Shown: positions 1-7,523, counted from the stretch's first letter. The stretch is 17,420 nucleotides of DNA from Gammaproteobacteria bacterium (GCA_002719135.1 PBGU01000046.1:1-17420); one strand, 5' to 3'. Numbers and translations: made by a program. The notes: a model not told the origin generated them from the sequence alone.

Positions 1-561
1 ACGGCAACGTGGCAGAGATTGAAACTTGTTTGGCGCCATGCCAACGGGCGTATTCAAGGTCGTTGGTATAACCATGTGCTCCCCGAAAACGATCCGGTGG
101 TGCGTCGCCGCCACCGCAATTGGGCTCGCATCTTAGTTATTGGACACACGCTTTTGGCGGCGATATTTATCATCACCGGTCATTGGTTTTTGATCGTCGT
201 TTTTACCTTGGGCACCTTTTACTGCGGCTGGCTTGGGTTTCTATGTGGGATCCCTCAGCATTTTGGTCTTAATTCCAACGCCCCGGACTTTCGATACAAC
301 ACACGGACGTTCACCTGTTCGTGGCTCCCGGCGTTCTATTACTGGAATATGCAATACCACTTAGAGCATCACATGTTTCCTGCCGTACCTTTCTACAATC
401 TACCGAAACTGCGAGAGGCGATCGCCCACGATTTGCCTCCAGCGACCCACGGCCTCATTGCGACGTGGAGGGAACTCTTCAAGATTCGTCGACGGATTCG
501 GGAGAACCCGGAATATCGGTTTGTTCCCGATGTCCCGTTGCACCGAGAAAAAAACGCCTAG
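1..561 (+). CDS. Fatty acid desaturase family protein, 5'-truncated by window edge
   Basis: This is the C-terminal part of a membrane di-iron fatty acid desaturase. The reading frame is open from base 1, so the gene begins outside the window; the TTG at 19 is not a credible start. The third histidine box, HLEHHMFP (bases 358-381), is intact and follows a QYH stretch. A hydrophobic membrane hairpin lies before it (roughly bases 130-255), and the IPQHFGLN stretch (about 250-273) adds a conserved histidine. The first two histidine boxes would lie upstream. The tail after the histidine box is basic and cytoplasmic in character. Family members use O2 and an electron donor to introduce double bonds into acyl chains, or hydroxylate related lipids. 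The exact substrate and regiospecificity cannot be told from this fragment. The family call is firm. Confidence 0.85.
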   Translation, partial: TATWQRLKLVWRHANGRIQGRWYNHVLPENDPVVRRRHRNWARILVIGHTLLAAIFIITGHWFLIVVFTLGTFYCGWLGFLCGIPQHFGLNSNAPDFRYNTRTFTCSWLPAFYYWNMQYHLEHHMFPAVPFYNLPKLREAIAHDLPPATHGLIATWRELFKIRRRIRENPEYRFVPDVPLHREKNA

Positions 562-867
562 GCGACCAAGGAACTATTAGAACTACCGATCCATACGGCG
601 TGAATTTTTGATACTAAGTGTTCTTAATAGTGTTTTAACCTATTGAAATAAAAAGAATAAAAATGACATTTTTTTTCGGTTTCTCTCGATAACGTCATTA
701 AATGGACTCGGTGAGACAAAGAGGGGAGCAAAGATGATGGTTCTTAGTTGACCAGCGAACTTTCTGGACGGGTGCGAATTCTTTCTTTCTAGGGCGTAAA
801 GGACAACAATTCGCGGCTCGTTCCAAGAAGTGCCAGTCGATAACAACATCCAGTCGAGGAAAGTGAC
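562..867. other. Intergenic spacer, AT-rich in its first half
   Basis: This is the largest gap in the window, about 306 bp. Bases 600-680 are clearly richer in A/T than the surrounding genes, with runs such as ataaaaagaataaaaa and a run of eight T near 669-676. I see no convincing sigma-70 promoter pair, no tRNA fold and no credible small gene. A pair of 6-bp inverted arms (AATGAC at 662-667, GTCATT at 694-699) is too weak to call a structure. A promoter for the downstream 868-4406 genes is expected here but I cannot place it. Confidence 0.5.
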
Positions 868-1161
868 ATGAGTGTGATGATCACGCTTGAGATGCCGATC
901 AAAAGTGAAAAGTTAGAGGAGTATCTTGGGATCATGAAACAGGCGCTTGTTGACACGCGCAATTACAAGGGTTGCGAAAGTGTTGAAACATACGTCGAGA
1001 AAGAAAAGTCGGTAGTGTGTCTGGTAGAACGCTGGAATAGCGTCGAGGACCAGAAAGCGTACATGGCGTGGCGTATGGAAACCGGGTTATTGGAAGCCCT
1101 TGGACCATACCTTGACGGTGAGCTTGTGAATCGGTTCTTTGAAATCCACGCCGACGTGTAA
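868..1161 (+). CDS. Antibiotic biosynthesis monooxygenase (ABM) domain protein, putative quinol monooxygenase type
   Basis: This 97-aa protein has the length and pattern of a single dimeric alpha+beta ABM domain (YgiN-like). It shows an opening beta strand (VMITLEMPI), a helix (KLEEYLGIMKQALVDTR), then GCESVETYVEKE and a strand CLVERWNSVEDQKAYMAWR with the typical E-x-W and the helix after it. ABM proteins are small cofactor-free monooxygenases or ligand-binding proteins acting on quinols and other electron-rich rings; the substrate here is unknown. The ATG at 868 is preceded by GAGGAAAG with a short spacer, a good ribosome site. The stop at 1161 is 46 bp before the DAHP synthase start, so it may be the first gene of that transcription unit. 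Confidence 0.75.
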   Translation: MSVMITLEMPIKSEKLEEYLGIMKQALVDTRNYKGCESVETYVEKEKSVVCLVERWNSVEDQKAYMAWRMETGLLEALGPYLDGELVNRFFEIHADV

Positions 1162-1207
1162 ACAACGCGCGTATATTGATGAAGCTTCTACAGCGGCGGA
1201 ACCCCAG

Positions 1208-2269
1208 GTGAAGTACCTTACCGATGATGTTCGAATCACTGGGATGGAAGAGGTGATCGCCCCCGAGGCTTTGATCGCCGAACAACCCATGTTGAACGCG
1301 GCTTCGCGTACGGTCTACGAGACGCGTGGAGCAATTAGTCAAATACTTAAAGGGGAAGACCAACGTTTGCTTGTGGTGGTGGGACCGTGTTCTATCCATG
1401 ACCCCGATGCTGCCCGCGAATACGCAGATCGTCTTATTGAGGAATCTCATGCCCATGCCGACGACCTTCTCGTCGTCATGCGTGTGTACTTTGAAAAGCC
1501 TCGTACCACAGTGGGATGGAAGGGCCTGATCAATGATCCTCACTTGAACGGTTCGTTCGACATCAACGGAGGCCTAAAAATGGCGCGCGGGTTGTTGAAG
1601 GATGTTGCGGAAATGGGTCTCGGGACCGGGACTGAATACCTTGACCCTATTACGCCCCAATACCTAGGCGATCTTGTGAGTTGGGGTGCGATCGGAGCGC
1701 GTACCGCGGAAAGTCAGGTTCATCGCCAACTTGCATCGGGTCTATCGTGTCCCGTGGGATTTAAGAACAGCACCGATGGATCGATTCAAGTCGCCGTGGA
1801 CGCTATCAAATCGGCAAACCACGAACACATTTTTTTGTCGGTGACGAAGCGTGGACATTCTGCGATTTTTTCGACGTCGGGAAACGGCGATTGTCACTTG
1901 ATCCTCCGGGGCGGTGGCGGAAAAACGAACTTCGATAATCCGTCCGTGCAATATGCGAGCGGGTTACTCAATCAAGCGGGACTTGGAATCAAGGTCATGA
2001 TCGACATGAGTCATGCCAACAGCAGCAAAGATCACCGCAACCAGCTCACCGTTTGTAAGGATGTGTGTGCGCAGGTTGAACATGGCGAATCTCGGATTTT
2101 TGGTGTCATGTTGGAAAGCAACCTTGTCGAGGGCAACCAATCGATTGGTACAGGTGAAGAGCTTGTGTATGGTTGCAGCATTACCGATGCCTGCATCGGC
2201 TGGGACGATACGGTCTCGTGTTTGAATCAGCTCGCGACTGCGGTTCGAGCGAGGAACTCCGCGAAGTGA
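1208..2269 (+). CDS. aroG: 3-deoxy-7-phosphoheptulonate (DAHP) synthase, class I, AroG/F/H type
   Basis: This cytosolic enzyme condenses phosphoenolpyruvate and erythrose-4-phosphate, the first step of the shikimate pathway. I chose the GTG at 1208, not the earlier TTG at 1139 that overlaps the upstream gene. From GTG the N-terminus reads VKYLTDDVRI, matching the E. coli AroG N-terminus. The start also puts known E. coli AroG residues at the same or adjacent numbers: Cys61 in GPCSIHD, Lys97 in FEKPRTT, metal ligands His269 (SHANSSKDH), Glu303 and Asp327 (E. coli 61, 97, 268, 302, 326). At 353 aa it is close to AroG's 350. The N-terminal DDxRI element used in amino-acid feedback is present, so the enzyme is probably inhibited by an aromatic amino acid, but which one cannot be assigned. 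The stop overlaps the next gene's GTG start by 4 bp. Confidence 0.95.
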   Translation: MKYLTDDVRITGMEEVIAPEALIAEQPMLNAASRTVYETRGAISQILKGEDQRLLVVVGPCSIHDPDAAREYADRLIEESHAHADDLLVVMRVYFEKPRTTVGWKGLINDPHLNGSFDINGGLKMARGLLKDVAEMGLGTGTEYLDPITPQYLGDLVSWGAIGARTAESQVHRQLASGLSCPVGFKNSTDGSIQVAVDAIKSANHEHIFLSVTKRGHSAIFSTSGNGDCHLILRGGGGKTNFDNPSVQYASGLLNQAGLGIKVMIDMSHANSSKDHRNQLTVCKDVCAQVEHGESRIFGVMLESNLVEGNQSIGTGEELVYGCSITDACIGWDDTVSCLNQLATAVRARNSAK

Positions 2270-3939
2270 ACATCTTTGATCGAGCGGCAATATTTCGTCA
2301 ATCGGAGATGGGCTCACCGACGGTTCGACTAACGAAGCGATGGTGGCATTCCGTTTGTCTGGTGGTCTTTGGCGGTTTGTCTGCTCACGGTGGCTTGTGC
2401 GAGACGACCGAACCTGGACTCAAGCATTTTTATTCTTCGGGCTGGGGGATCGACAGCACCAACCGGCGTTATCAAGGTCCTGGTCGTACCTCGATCTCGG
2501 CCGATAACATCGATCGACTCGAACTTAAGTGGGTCTATCAACTGGCGCAGATGACACCGCGTTCGTACCCATTTGTCTCGGAAGATACGATTTTTTTTGG
2601 AGACAGCGGCCGTGGATTGGTCGCCCTTGATCGCGAGACCGGTTGTACGAGATGGACAAGCCCGGTTGAGGGCGTGGAAATATCGACCGCGATTTCGCCA
2701 GCGCGCATGCCAGATGGTCGGGACGTTCTTATCTTTGGTGTACGCCAGAGCGGGGTGTTCGCGTTGGACGCGACAAATGGTGCTCACATTTGGCACTACA
2801 GCTTTACCGAGGATCATCCGATCCCCATGTATTCTGGCTCGCCTCTCGTGGACGGAAATAACGTCTTCGTACCCATCTCGTCTACGGAAATGGGTCTCAC
2901 GATGCTTCCGTGGTATGGGTGCTGCACGACGAGCGGTGCCATGGGAGCCCTCGATTTATCGACTGGAGCTAAGAAGTGGTACACGCCGACGATTAGCGAT
3001 CCTCCGAAAAAGACGGGCCGCCATTGGTTATTTGTCGAGCGTTACGGTCCCAGCGGGGCACCGGTTTGGGGGGCTCCGACGCTTGATTCAAAACGTGGTG
3101 TGGTCTATTTCGGAACCGGTCAAAATTACAGCCACCCGACTAGTGCGACTAGCGACTCGATATTTGCGGTTGATACGAGCGACGGCATGGTTCGTTGGGT
3201 GATGCAAGCAACTGCCAACGACGCGTACAGCATGGGCTGTGGTATTCCCGGTCATCCGTTGTGTCCGGATCCCGTGGGACCGGATCACGATTTCGGTGCA
3301 CCCCCCATCTTGTCGACGTTGCGAGATGGTCGAGAACTCCTCTTCGCCGGTCAAAAATCCGGCGACGTGCATGCGTTGGATCCGGAGACAGGTGCACACG
3401 TGTGGAGAAAACGCATAGGCCGTGGCGGGTTACTCGGTGGCGTGCACTTCGGTATGGCGGTACATCCCGAACTTGAGCTCGTTTTTGTGCCCATTAGCGA
3501 TCGTGAAACCGGACAAGAGAAGCGTCAACCGGCGCCCGGTCTGCACGCGCTAGGGATGGCGAGTGGTGAAACTCGCTGGAGTCGGATCATACAAAGTAGG
3601 GGCTGTGAAGGGTGTAGTGGCGGGATCTCGAGCGGCATTATCGCAAGTCGAGACCTGGTATTTTTCGGCGATCTGGATGGTCGCCTTTGGGCGCTCGACG
3701 TCAACACTGGCGAAACGCGCTGGCAACATGACAGTTGGCAACAATACGACGTGGTGAATGGTGACCAGGCGCAGAAAGATGACGAAGGTGGACGCTATGC
3801 CGAGGGCGGAGCGTTTGACGCTCACGGACCGATGCTAGCGGATGATCTTCTGATCGTCGCATCCGGGTACGGCAACTTCGGACAACGTGGCGGTAACGCG
3901 CTCCTGGTCTTCCAAATTAAATCGGATGACACACCGTGA
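2266..3939 (+). CDS. PQQ-type beta-propeller protein, quinoprotein dehydrogenase-like, secreted
   Basis: This 557-aa protein (numbering from GTG 2266) contains about seven propeller repeats of the form xALDxxTGxxxW, for example LVALDRETGCTRW, VFALDATNGAHIW, MGALDLSTGAKKW, VHALDPETGAHVW and LWALDVNTGETRW. The pattern resembles polyvinyl-alcohol-dehydrogenase-like quinoproteins. Two features support true PQQ binding: an adjacent Cys-Cys pair (about 219-220, YGCCTTSG), known to form a ring over PQQ, and DHDFGAPP (about 340-347), a candidate site for the catalytic Asp. A second pair, CEGC, lies at 447-450. I see no CxxCH heme site, so electrons would need a separate carrier. A basic then hydrophobic stretch (about 22-45) looks like a signal peptide, so the protein is probably periplasmic. 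The GTG overlaps the aroG stop as GTGA, with AGGA about 10 nt upstream. An ATG at 2308 is the alternative but has GGAG almost touching it. Substrate unknown. Confidence 0.85.
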   Translation: MNIFDRAAIFRQSEMGSPTVRLTKRWWHSVCLVVFGGLSAHGGLCETTEPGLKHFYSSGWGIDSTNRRYQGPGRTSISADNIDRLELKWVYQLAQMTPRSYPFVSEDTIFFGDSGRGLVALDRETGCTRWTSPVEGVEISTAISPARMPDGRDVLIFGVRQSGVFALDATNGAHIWHYSFTEDHPIPMYSGSPLVDGNNVFVPISSTEMGLTMLPWYGCCTTSGAMGALDLSTGAKKWYTPTISDPPKKTGRHWLFVERYGPSGAPVWGAPTLDSKRGVVYFGTGQNYSHPTSATSDSIFAVDTSDGMVRWVMQATANDAYSMGCGIPGHPLCPDPVGPDHDFGAPPILSTLRDGRELLFAGQKSGDVHALDPETGAHVWRKRIGRGGLLGGVHFGMAVHPELELVFVPISDRETGQEKRQPAPGLHALGMASGETRWSRIIQSRGCEGCSGGISSGIIASRDLVFFGDLDGRLWALDVNTGETRWQHDSWQQYDVVNGDQAQKDDEGGRYAEGGAFDAHGPMLADDLLIVASGYGNFGQRGGNALLVFQIKSDDTP

Positions 3940-4406
3940 ACGAATCGGTTTCAGGTGAACTGCGCATGCAGCGTTTGGTGGCGACCGGATTGGATTGGAT
4001 ATTGATCACGGTCGTGACGTTACTGGTGATTCTCGTGACGGGGATTTTAGAACACGCTGAGGATTATGCGAATATTGGTCAATCGGCGGTCAACGCCGCG
4101 CTCTGCGGAATGCCGGCATACCTGATATTGAATGGCTGGTTGTTGTGGACCCGAGGCCAGACCGCGGGCAAAGCTGCAATGAGTCTCATGATCGTGGACC
4201 ACCAAACGGGCAACTGCGCGAGCTTTTGGAAACTGTTGTTCGTCCGGGCACTCATACCGGTCCTGGTAATCGCCGTGGGATCGATTTTTTCGCTGCTGTG
4301 GTTACTGGTGCTTGTCGACTTCTGCTTTATCTTTCGGAAAGATCAACGCTGTTTGCACGACTGGGTCGCCGGTACACGTGTCGTTAAACGCGTTACGCAT
4401 CAATAG
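3936..4406 (+). CDS. RDD family integral membrane protein
   Basis: This is a 156-aa membrane protein of the RDD family. It has the family pattern: an Arg near the N-terminus followed by an Asp in the first membrane helix (RLVATGLDWILITVV), the loop signature GQTAGKAAMSLMIVD, and a C-terminal CLHDWVAGTRVVKR equivalent to the usual LHD-x-AGT motif. Three or four hydrophobic segments can be seen, at about residues 18-35, 50-70, 98-125 and overlapping stretches. RDD proteins have been proposed as transporters or ion exchangers, but most have no known function. The GTG start overlaps the stop of the propeller gene as GTGA (3936-3939), which argues for translational coupling and a joint role, perhaps as a membrane partner of the periplasmic propeller protein. 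That partner role is inference. Confidence 0.85.
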   Translation: MNESVSGELRMQRLVATGLDWILITVVTLLVILVTGILEHAEDYANIGQSAVNAALCGMPAYLILNGWLLWTRGQTAGKAAMSLMIVDHQTGNCASFWKLLFVRALIPVLVIAVGSIFSLLWLLVLVDFCFIFRKDQRCLHDWVAGTRVVKRVTHQ

Positions 4407-4420
4407 GCGAAACTGGACTA

Positions 4421-4660
4421 CTAGTCGTCGGCGACTGAGGCCTTCAGCGCAGCGATTTCATCAACGATTTGTACGTCAACCACAAGTTCGCGCCCCGCGC
4501 GACCGTACCAATATCTTGCATTCTTCAAGTCGCCTTCGAGCGTATGCACGATGCCGTGTGCCCACGCGCCAGTGGTTGAATCGTCGCTCTGAACAATCGT
4601 ATGCGCAGTTTTCCAATCGCCGTTCTCTAACAACACGATTGCGTCATGTAGTGTATTCAT
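4421..4660 (-). CDS. Small TPR-like conserved hypothetical protein (79 aa)
   Basis: This 79-aa protein begins with MNTLHDAIVLLENGDWKTAH and continues with AWAHGIVHTLEGDLKNARYW, which reads like two short helical hairpins with tetratricopeptide-like spacing (ALLxxGDWxxAH, then GDLxNARYWYxRAGR). I recall short proteins of this type as conserved hypotheticals in diverse bacteria, but I know of no assigned function. Coding potential is supported by the regular repeat-like pattern and an AGGG about 8 nt before the ATG at 4660. It sits 42 bp downstream of the sulfatase on the same strand and may be cotranscribed with it. It converges with the RDD gene, leaving only 14 bp between the two stops. Confidence 0.7.
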   Translation of the reverse strand: MNTLHDAIVLLENGDWKTAHTIVQSDDSTTGAWAHGIVHTLEGDLKNARYWYGRAGRELVVDVQIVDEIAALKASVADD

Positions 4661-4702
4661 GCGGCGGACCCTAGCAGTGAGCGAGGCGGATTTCCACGGG
4701 TG

Positions 4703-6466
4703 CTAGGAGATTCTGCGGCGAGAGAAACGGGATCCCAACGACCAGCAACAGGCGACGACGAGGAGTCCGAACAACGCAGCAATCCCACCGTATCGCTTGC
4801 CGAGTGCCTGATAACCTCGCACCCCTACCTGTTGAACTTGGTCATAATCGACCGGCACAGGGAGTACACCGTTGTCCTCAACGTAGCGCTCGTATGCGTT
4901 GTGCATCCGTCGAAAACGCTCCGGTAGATCGAGCGCAAGATCTTGGAATTCGCCTGGATCTTTCGCAATGTTGTATAGGTGCCATTGGCCGTCGCCCACG
5001 GACGGTCGGTTCATGACGATCTTATAATCGCCTTGAAAAAGGGCCGCATTACCGCCGACCTCGTAACCGATTACCTCAGAGTCATCGTGTACCCGCTCGA
5101 TCTTGGCTTCTAGAACCGGTCGTAGCGACTTGCCCGTTAAGGGCTCAATGTCTTTTCCTTGATACTGCGATCCCGGATGTTCAACGCTTGCGACATCGAG
5201 AACTGTCGCGGCGAGATCTTTGACGTAGGCGAAACCGTGAGTAAGCCGTGACGGAGTGACTACCGATGGCCCTGAAATCACGAGTGGTACGCGCATGCCT
5301 CCCTCGCCAGCGTAAAATTTGTAGAACGCGAGCGGAGAGGCGGCCGCCGATGCGTTATCGGTCCCGAGGAAGTTGAAACTTCCGCGCTCGCCGAGGCCGT
5401 CAATGTCCGTGTGATATCCGTTCAGCCGCAGCCACCATGGAAACAGCGGGCCAGCCGATGCCAAAGGATCGGAGGGTTCGGGGCCGTTATCCGAGGTGAC
5501 GATAAAAAGTGTGTTGGTGTATTGGCCGGTCTGTTCCAGGTGGCTGATCAAACGGCCGAGGTGGTAGTCCATGGCTTCCACCATGCCGGCGTACACGGCC
5601 ATTTGCTTCGACTCGCGCTCTTGTTCCACCGTGGACAACTCGTTCCATTCCCGGGTCGTCGGCATGTCGATCAGTCGAGTCGTTGGCGGGACAATTCCTC
5701 GTTTGATGGCTTCCTTAAATCTTGTGGTTCGGACCGCGTCCCAGCCGTCCTGGTAACGGTCGCTGTATCTGGCGGTAAATTCCGGCGGCGTTTGCACGGG
5801 AATGTGAACTGCTTGAAAAGAGAGGTAACCAAAAAAAGGCTGATCGCCTGGCGTGTCACCAATGAACTCGATGAGACGATCGACGAGATATTCGGAAGAA
5901 TAAAAATTGTCAGGGAGCTGCAGTGGTTCGTCGTCTTCGAACCAGCGAGCCTCGTCGTATAGTGGTAGGTAAGGTTTTTGCTCCCAATTATCAGCTCCGG
6001 TATCGGCAAGTGAGACCGACCGCATGAATCCGCGTGCGTTGGGCATTTGTTCTAGCCCCAAGTGCCATTTACCCGCCATGTAGGTGCGATAGCCTCCATC
6101 GGAAAGTAGCTGCGCGATAGTGACCACGTTGGGGCTGAGCGATCCTCGATAGTTAGGGCTATGTGCCTGCTCCGGGGGTATGGCCTCCGGAATATTGGCA
6201 ACCCCGGCACGATGCGAATCGACACCCGTGAGGAGCATTGCCCTGCTCGGCGCGCAACTGGCGGCCGTGTGGAAGTTTGTAAACGCGATCCCCCGTTGGG
6301 CCAAAGCATCGATGGAGGGAGTGGCAATTTCACTACCATAGGCACCGACATCAGAAAATCCCAAGTCGTCCGCGAGAATCAGGACAATATTGGGCCGGCT
6401 ATCCGCCTGCGAGATCCCAGCGGCAAACACGAGGCCAAAAAAGATTAAAGACCAATGCGTGCGCAT
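4703..6466 (-). CDS. Sulfatase (arylsulfatase family), FGly type, with signal peptide and C-terminal membrane anchor
   Basis: This 587-aa exported sulfatase should hydrolyse sulfate esters outside the cytoplasm. It has a cleavable-looking signal peptide (MRTHWSLIFFGLVFAAGISQA), followed directly by RPNIVLILADDLGFSD with metal-binding Asp33 and Asp34. The active-site motif CAPSR (71-75) has the Cys that is converted to formylglycine, so a formylglycine-generating enzyme is needed from elsewhere in the genome. AGKWHLG and SDNG, further active-site and metal motifs, follow in order. The C-terminus carries a hydrophobic segment then a basic tail (560-587, GGIAALFGLL onward, ending FSRRRIS), which suggests membrane anchoring. 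It is about 50 aa longer than the soluble Pseudomonas aeruginosa arylsulfatase, about the length of this tail. The ATG at 6466 is preceded by GGTGG. Substrate (aryl, steroid or carbohydrate sulfate) is not determinable. Confidence 0.92.
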   Translation of the reverse strand: MRTHWSLIFFGLVFAAGISQADSRPNIVLILADDLGFSDVGAYGSEIATPSIDALAQRGIAFTNFHTAASCAPSRAMLLTGVDSHRAGVANIPEAIPPEQAHSPNYRGSLSPNVVTIAQLLSDGGYRTYMAGKWHLGLEQMPNARGFMRSVSLADTGADNWEQKPYLPLYDEARWFEDDEPLQLPDNFYSSEYLVDRLIEFIGDTPGDQPFFGYLSFQAVHIPVQTPPEFTARYSDRYQDGWDAVRTTRFKEAIKRGIVPPTTRLIDMPTTREWNELSTVEQERESKQMAVYAGMVEAMDYHLGRLISHLEQTGQYTNTLFIVTSDNGPEPSDPLASAGPLFPWWLRLNGYHTDIDGLGERGSFNFLGTDNASAAASPLAFYKFYAGEGGMRVPLVISGPSVVTPSRLTHGFAYVKDLAATVLDVASVEHPGSQYQGKDIEPLTGKSLRPVLEAKIERVHDDSEVIGYEVGGNAALFQGDYKIVMNRPSVGDGQWHLYNIAKDPGEFQDLALDLPERFRRMHNAYERYVEDNGVLPVPVDYDQVQQVGVRGYQALGKRYGGIAALFGLLVVACCWSLGSRFSRRRIS

Positions 6467-6581
6467 TCAACCACCATAAGCGTTGTTGTTATCGGAGAGA
6501 AGTGTCGGCGCTGGAGTTAGGAGAAAACCTTTTCGGTCGGTGCTGCCGCAGGTATCGTCTTGTACTGGTCGGATGAGATGC

Positions 6582-6631
6582 AGGAGAGGCAAGTGTTCGT
6601 TGGAAAATGTGGATTGAGTTCTGATGAGTAA
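6582..6631 (+). promoter_or_regulatory. Possible 12-codon leader minicistron with strong ribosome site, overlapping the crotonase start
   Basis: AGGAG at 6582-6586 is the best ribosome site in this gap. It serves a GTG at 6593 with a 6-nt spacer, not the crotonase ATG at 6624. The GTG opens a 12-codon frame (MFVGKCGLSSDE) ending with TAA at 6629-6631, so its stop overlaps the crotonase start region. The crotonase ATG itself has only a weak site. This would fit translational coupling, but such short frames also arise by chance. Confidence 0.25.
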
Positions 6632-7424
6632 TCACCTACTTGAGACGATTGATCGGGGTATCGCGACGCTAACGATGAACCGACCAGAGGCGCGCAATGC
6701 GCTTTCGCCGAGCATGATGGCAGGACTCGAGGAAGCAATTCCTCGGCTCGCGTCCGATCCCGAGGTGCGCGTCGTCGTGCTCACGGGAACGGGTGGGGCA
6801 TTTTGCGCTGGTGGAGACGTAAAAGGGTTCGCCGGGGCGAATGCTACGTCGGGTCAACGGCCGAGTTTTGACGATCGGGTCAAAGGTCTTCGCTCGAGTA
6901 CAGAATTGGTACAGTATTTACACGAGATGCCAAAACCAACGCTTGCGGTGATTCCGGGTCCTGCTGCGGGCGGCGGTCTGTCATTTGCACTTGCGTGCGA
7001 CATCCGTATCGCGGTGGAGACCGCGAAATTCACGACGGCATTTTCAAAGATTGCGGTGTCGGGTGATTACGGCGGATCGTACTTTCTCACGCAGCTCGTG
7101 GGGACGGCGAAGGCACGCGAACTGTACTTTTCCGCGGACGTCATTGTTGCTCCCGAGGCATTGCAGCTGGGCATGGTCAATCAGGTCTATGCAGAAAGGG
7201 AATTCGAAGAAAAAACCAAGGCGTATATAGAACGTTTGGCGGCATTGCCACCGATCGCCATCGAGTACATGAAGAAGAACCTCAACAAAGCGTTGCACGG
7301 CTCGCTGGCCGACGTCCTCGATCTCGAGGCGGATCACATGACGAGGACGTTTGATACCGAAGATCATCTGAACGCGGCGAAGGCTTTCGTTGAGAAGCGT
7401 TCGCCAGAGTTCAACGGTCGCTGA
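6624..7424 (+). CDS. Crotonase/enoyl-CoA isomerase family protein lacking the two hydratase glutamates
   Basis: This 266-aa crotonase-fold protein should bind an acyl-CoA thioester. The two oxyanion-hole segments are present: GGAFCAGGD (57-65) and GPAAGGGLSFALACD (112-126). The two catalytic glutamates of classical enoyl-CoA hydratase (Glu144 and Glu164 of the rat enzyme) are not conserved. By alignment they fall at Ser120 and Phe140. The segment SGDYGG places Asp148 where PaaG-like and Delta3,Delta2-enoyl-CoA isomerases have a catalytic Asp. It is therefore more likely an isomerase or another crotonase reaction than a simple hydratase, although automatic annotation would say hydratase. ATG 6624 is the only start after an in-frame stop at 6615. 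The gene stands alone on its strand, divergent from the sulfatase and convergent with the oxidoreductase gene. Confidence 0.88.
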   Translation: MSNHLLETIDRGIATLTMNRPEARNALSPSMMAGLEEAIPRLASDPEVRVVVLTGTGGAFCAGGDVKGFAGANATSGQRPSFDDRVKGLRSSTELVQYLHEMPKPTLAVIPGPAAGGGLSFALACDIRIAVETAKFTTAFSKIAVSGDYGGSYFLTQLVGTAKARELYFSADVIVAPEALQLGMVNQVYAEREFEEKTKAYIERLAALPPIAIEYMKKNLNKALHGSLADVLDLEADHMTRTFDTEDHLNAAKAFVEKRSPEFNGR

Positions 7425-7470
7425 CGGTACCTCTTGATCCTGCCATTGGGATAGGTATTTGGGTCGCTAA

Positions 7471-7507
7471 CGATTTTTCCTCGAAATCGGGAGAGTGCGA
7501 AAAATCG
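7471..7507. terminator. Candidate bidirectional terminator between convergent genes
   Basis: A perfect 9-bp inverted repeat, CGATTTTTC (7471-7479) and GAAAAATCG (7499-7507), surrounds a 19-nt loop in the gap between the crotonase and oxidoreductase stops. A shorter pairing, CGATTT with AAATCG at 7484-7489, competes with it. The stem is AT-rich and the loop long, so the call is weak. Position between two converging genes is the main support. Confidence 0.25.
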
Positions 7508-7523
7508 ATTCGACAACTAGCTA

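Noticed and set aside
555..564. A 10-bp palindrome CGCCTAGGCG spanning the desaturase stop codon
   Set aside because: Without a loop, a T-run or repetition elsewhere it has no clear role and may be chance.
640..849. A 69-codon minus-strand open frame in the desaturase-ABM gap
   Set aside because: No ribosome site before the start, low-complexity C-terminus and no family resemblance. It lies in AT-rich DNA where chance frames are common.
932..1543. A 203-codon minus-strand frame antisense to the ABM and aroG genes
   Set aside because: It is antisense to a well supported enzyme with intact active-site residues and has no recognisable domain.
4423..4436. Hairpin AGTCG-TCGG-CGACT between the RDD and TPR-like stops
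   Set aside because: Only 5 bp, no T-run on either side, and it lies within coding sequence of the TPR-like gene.
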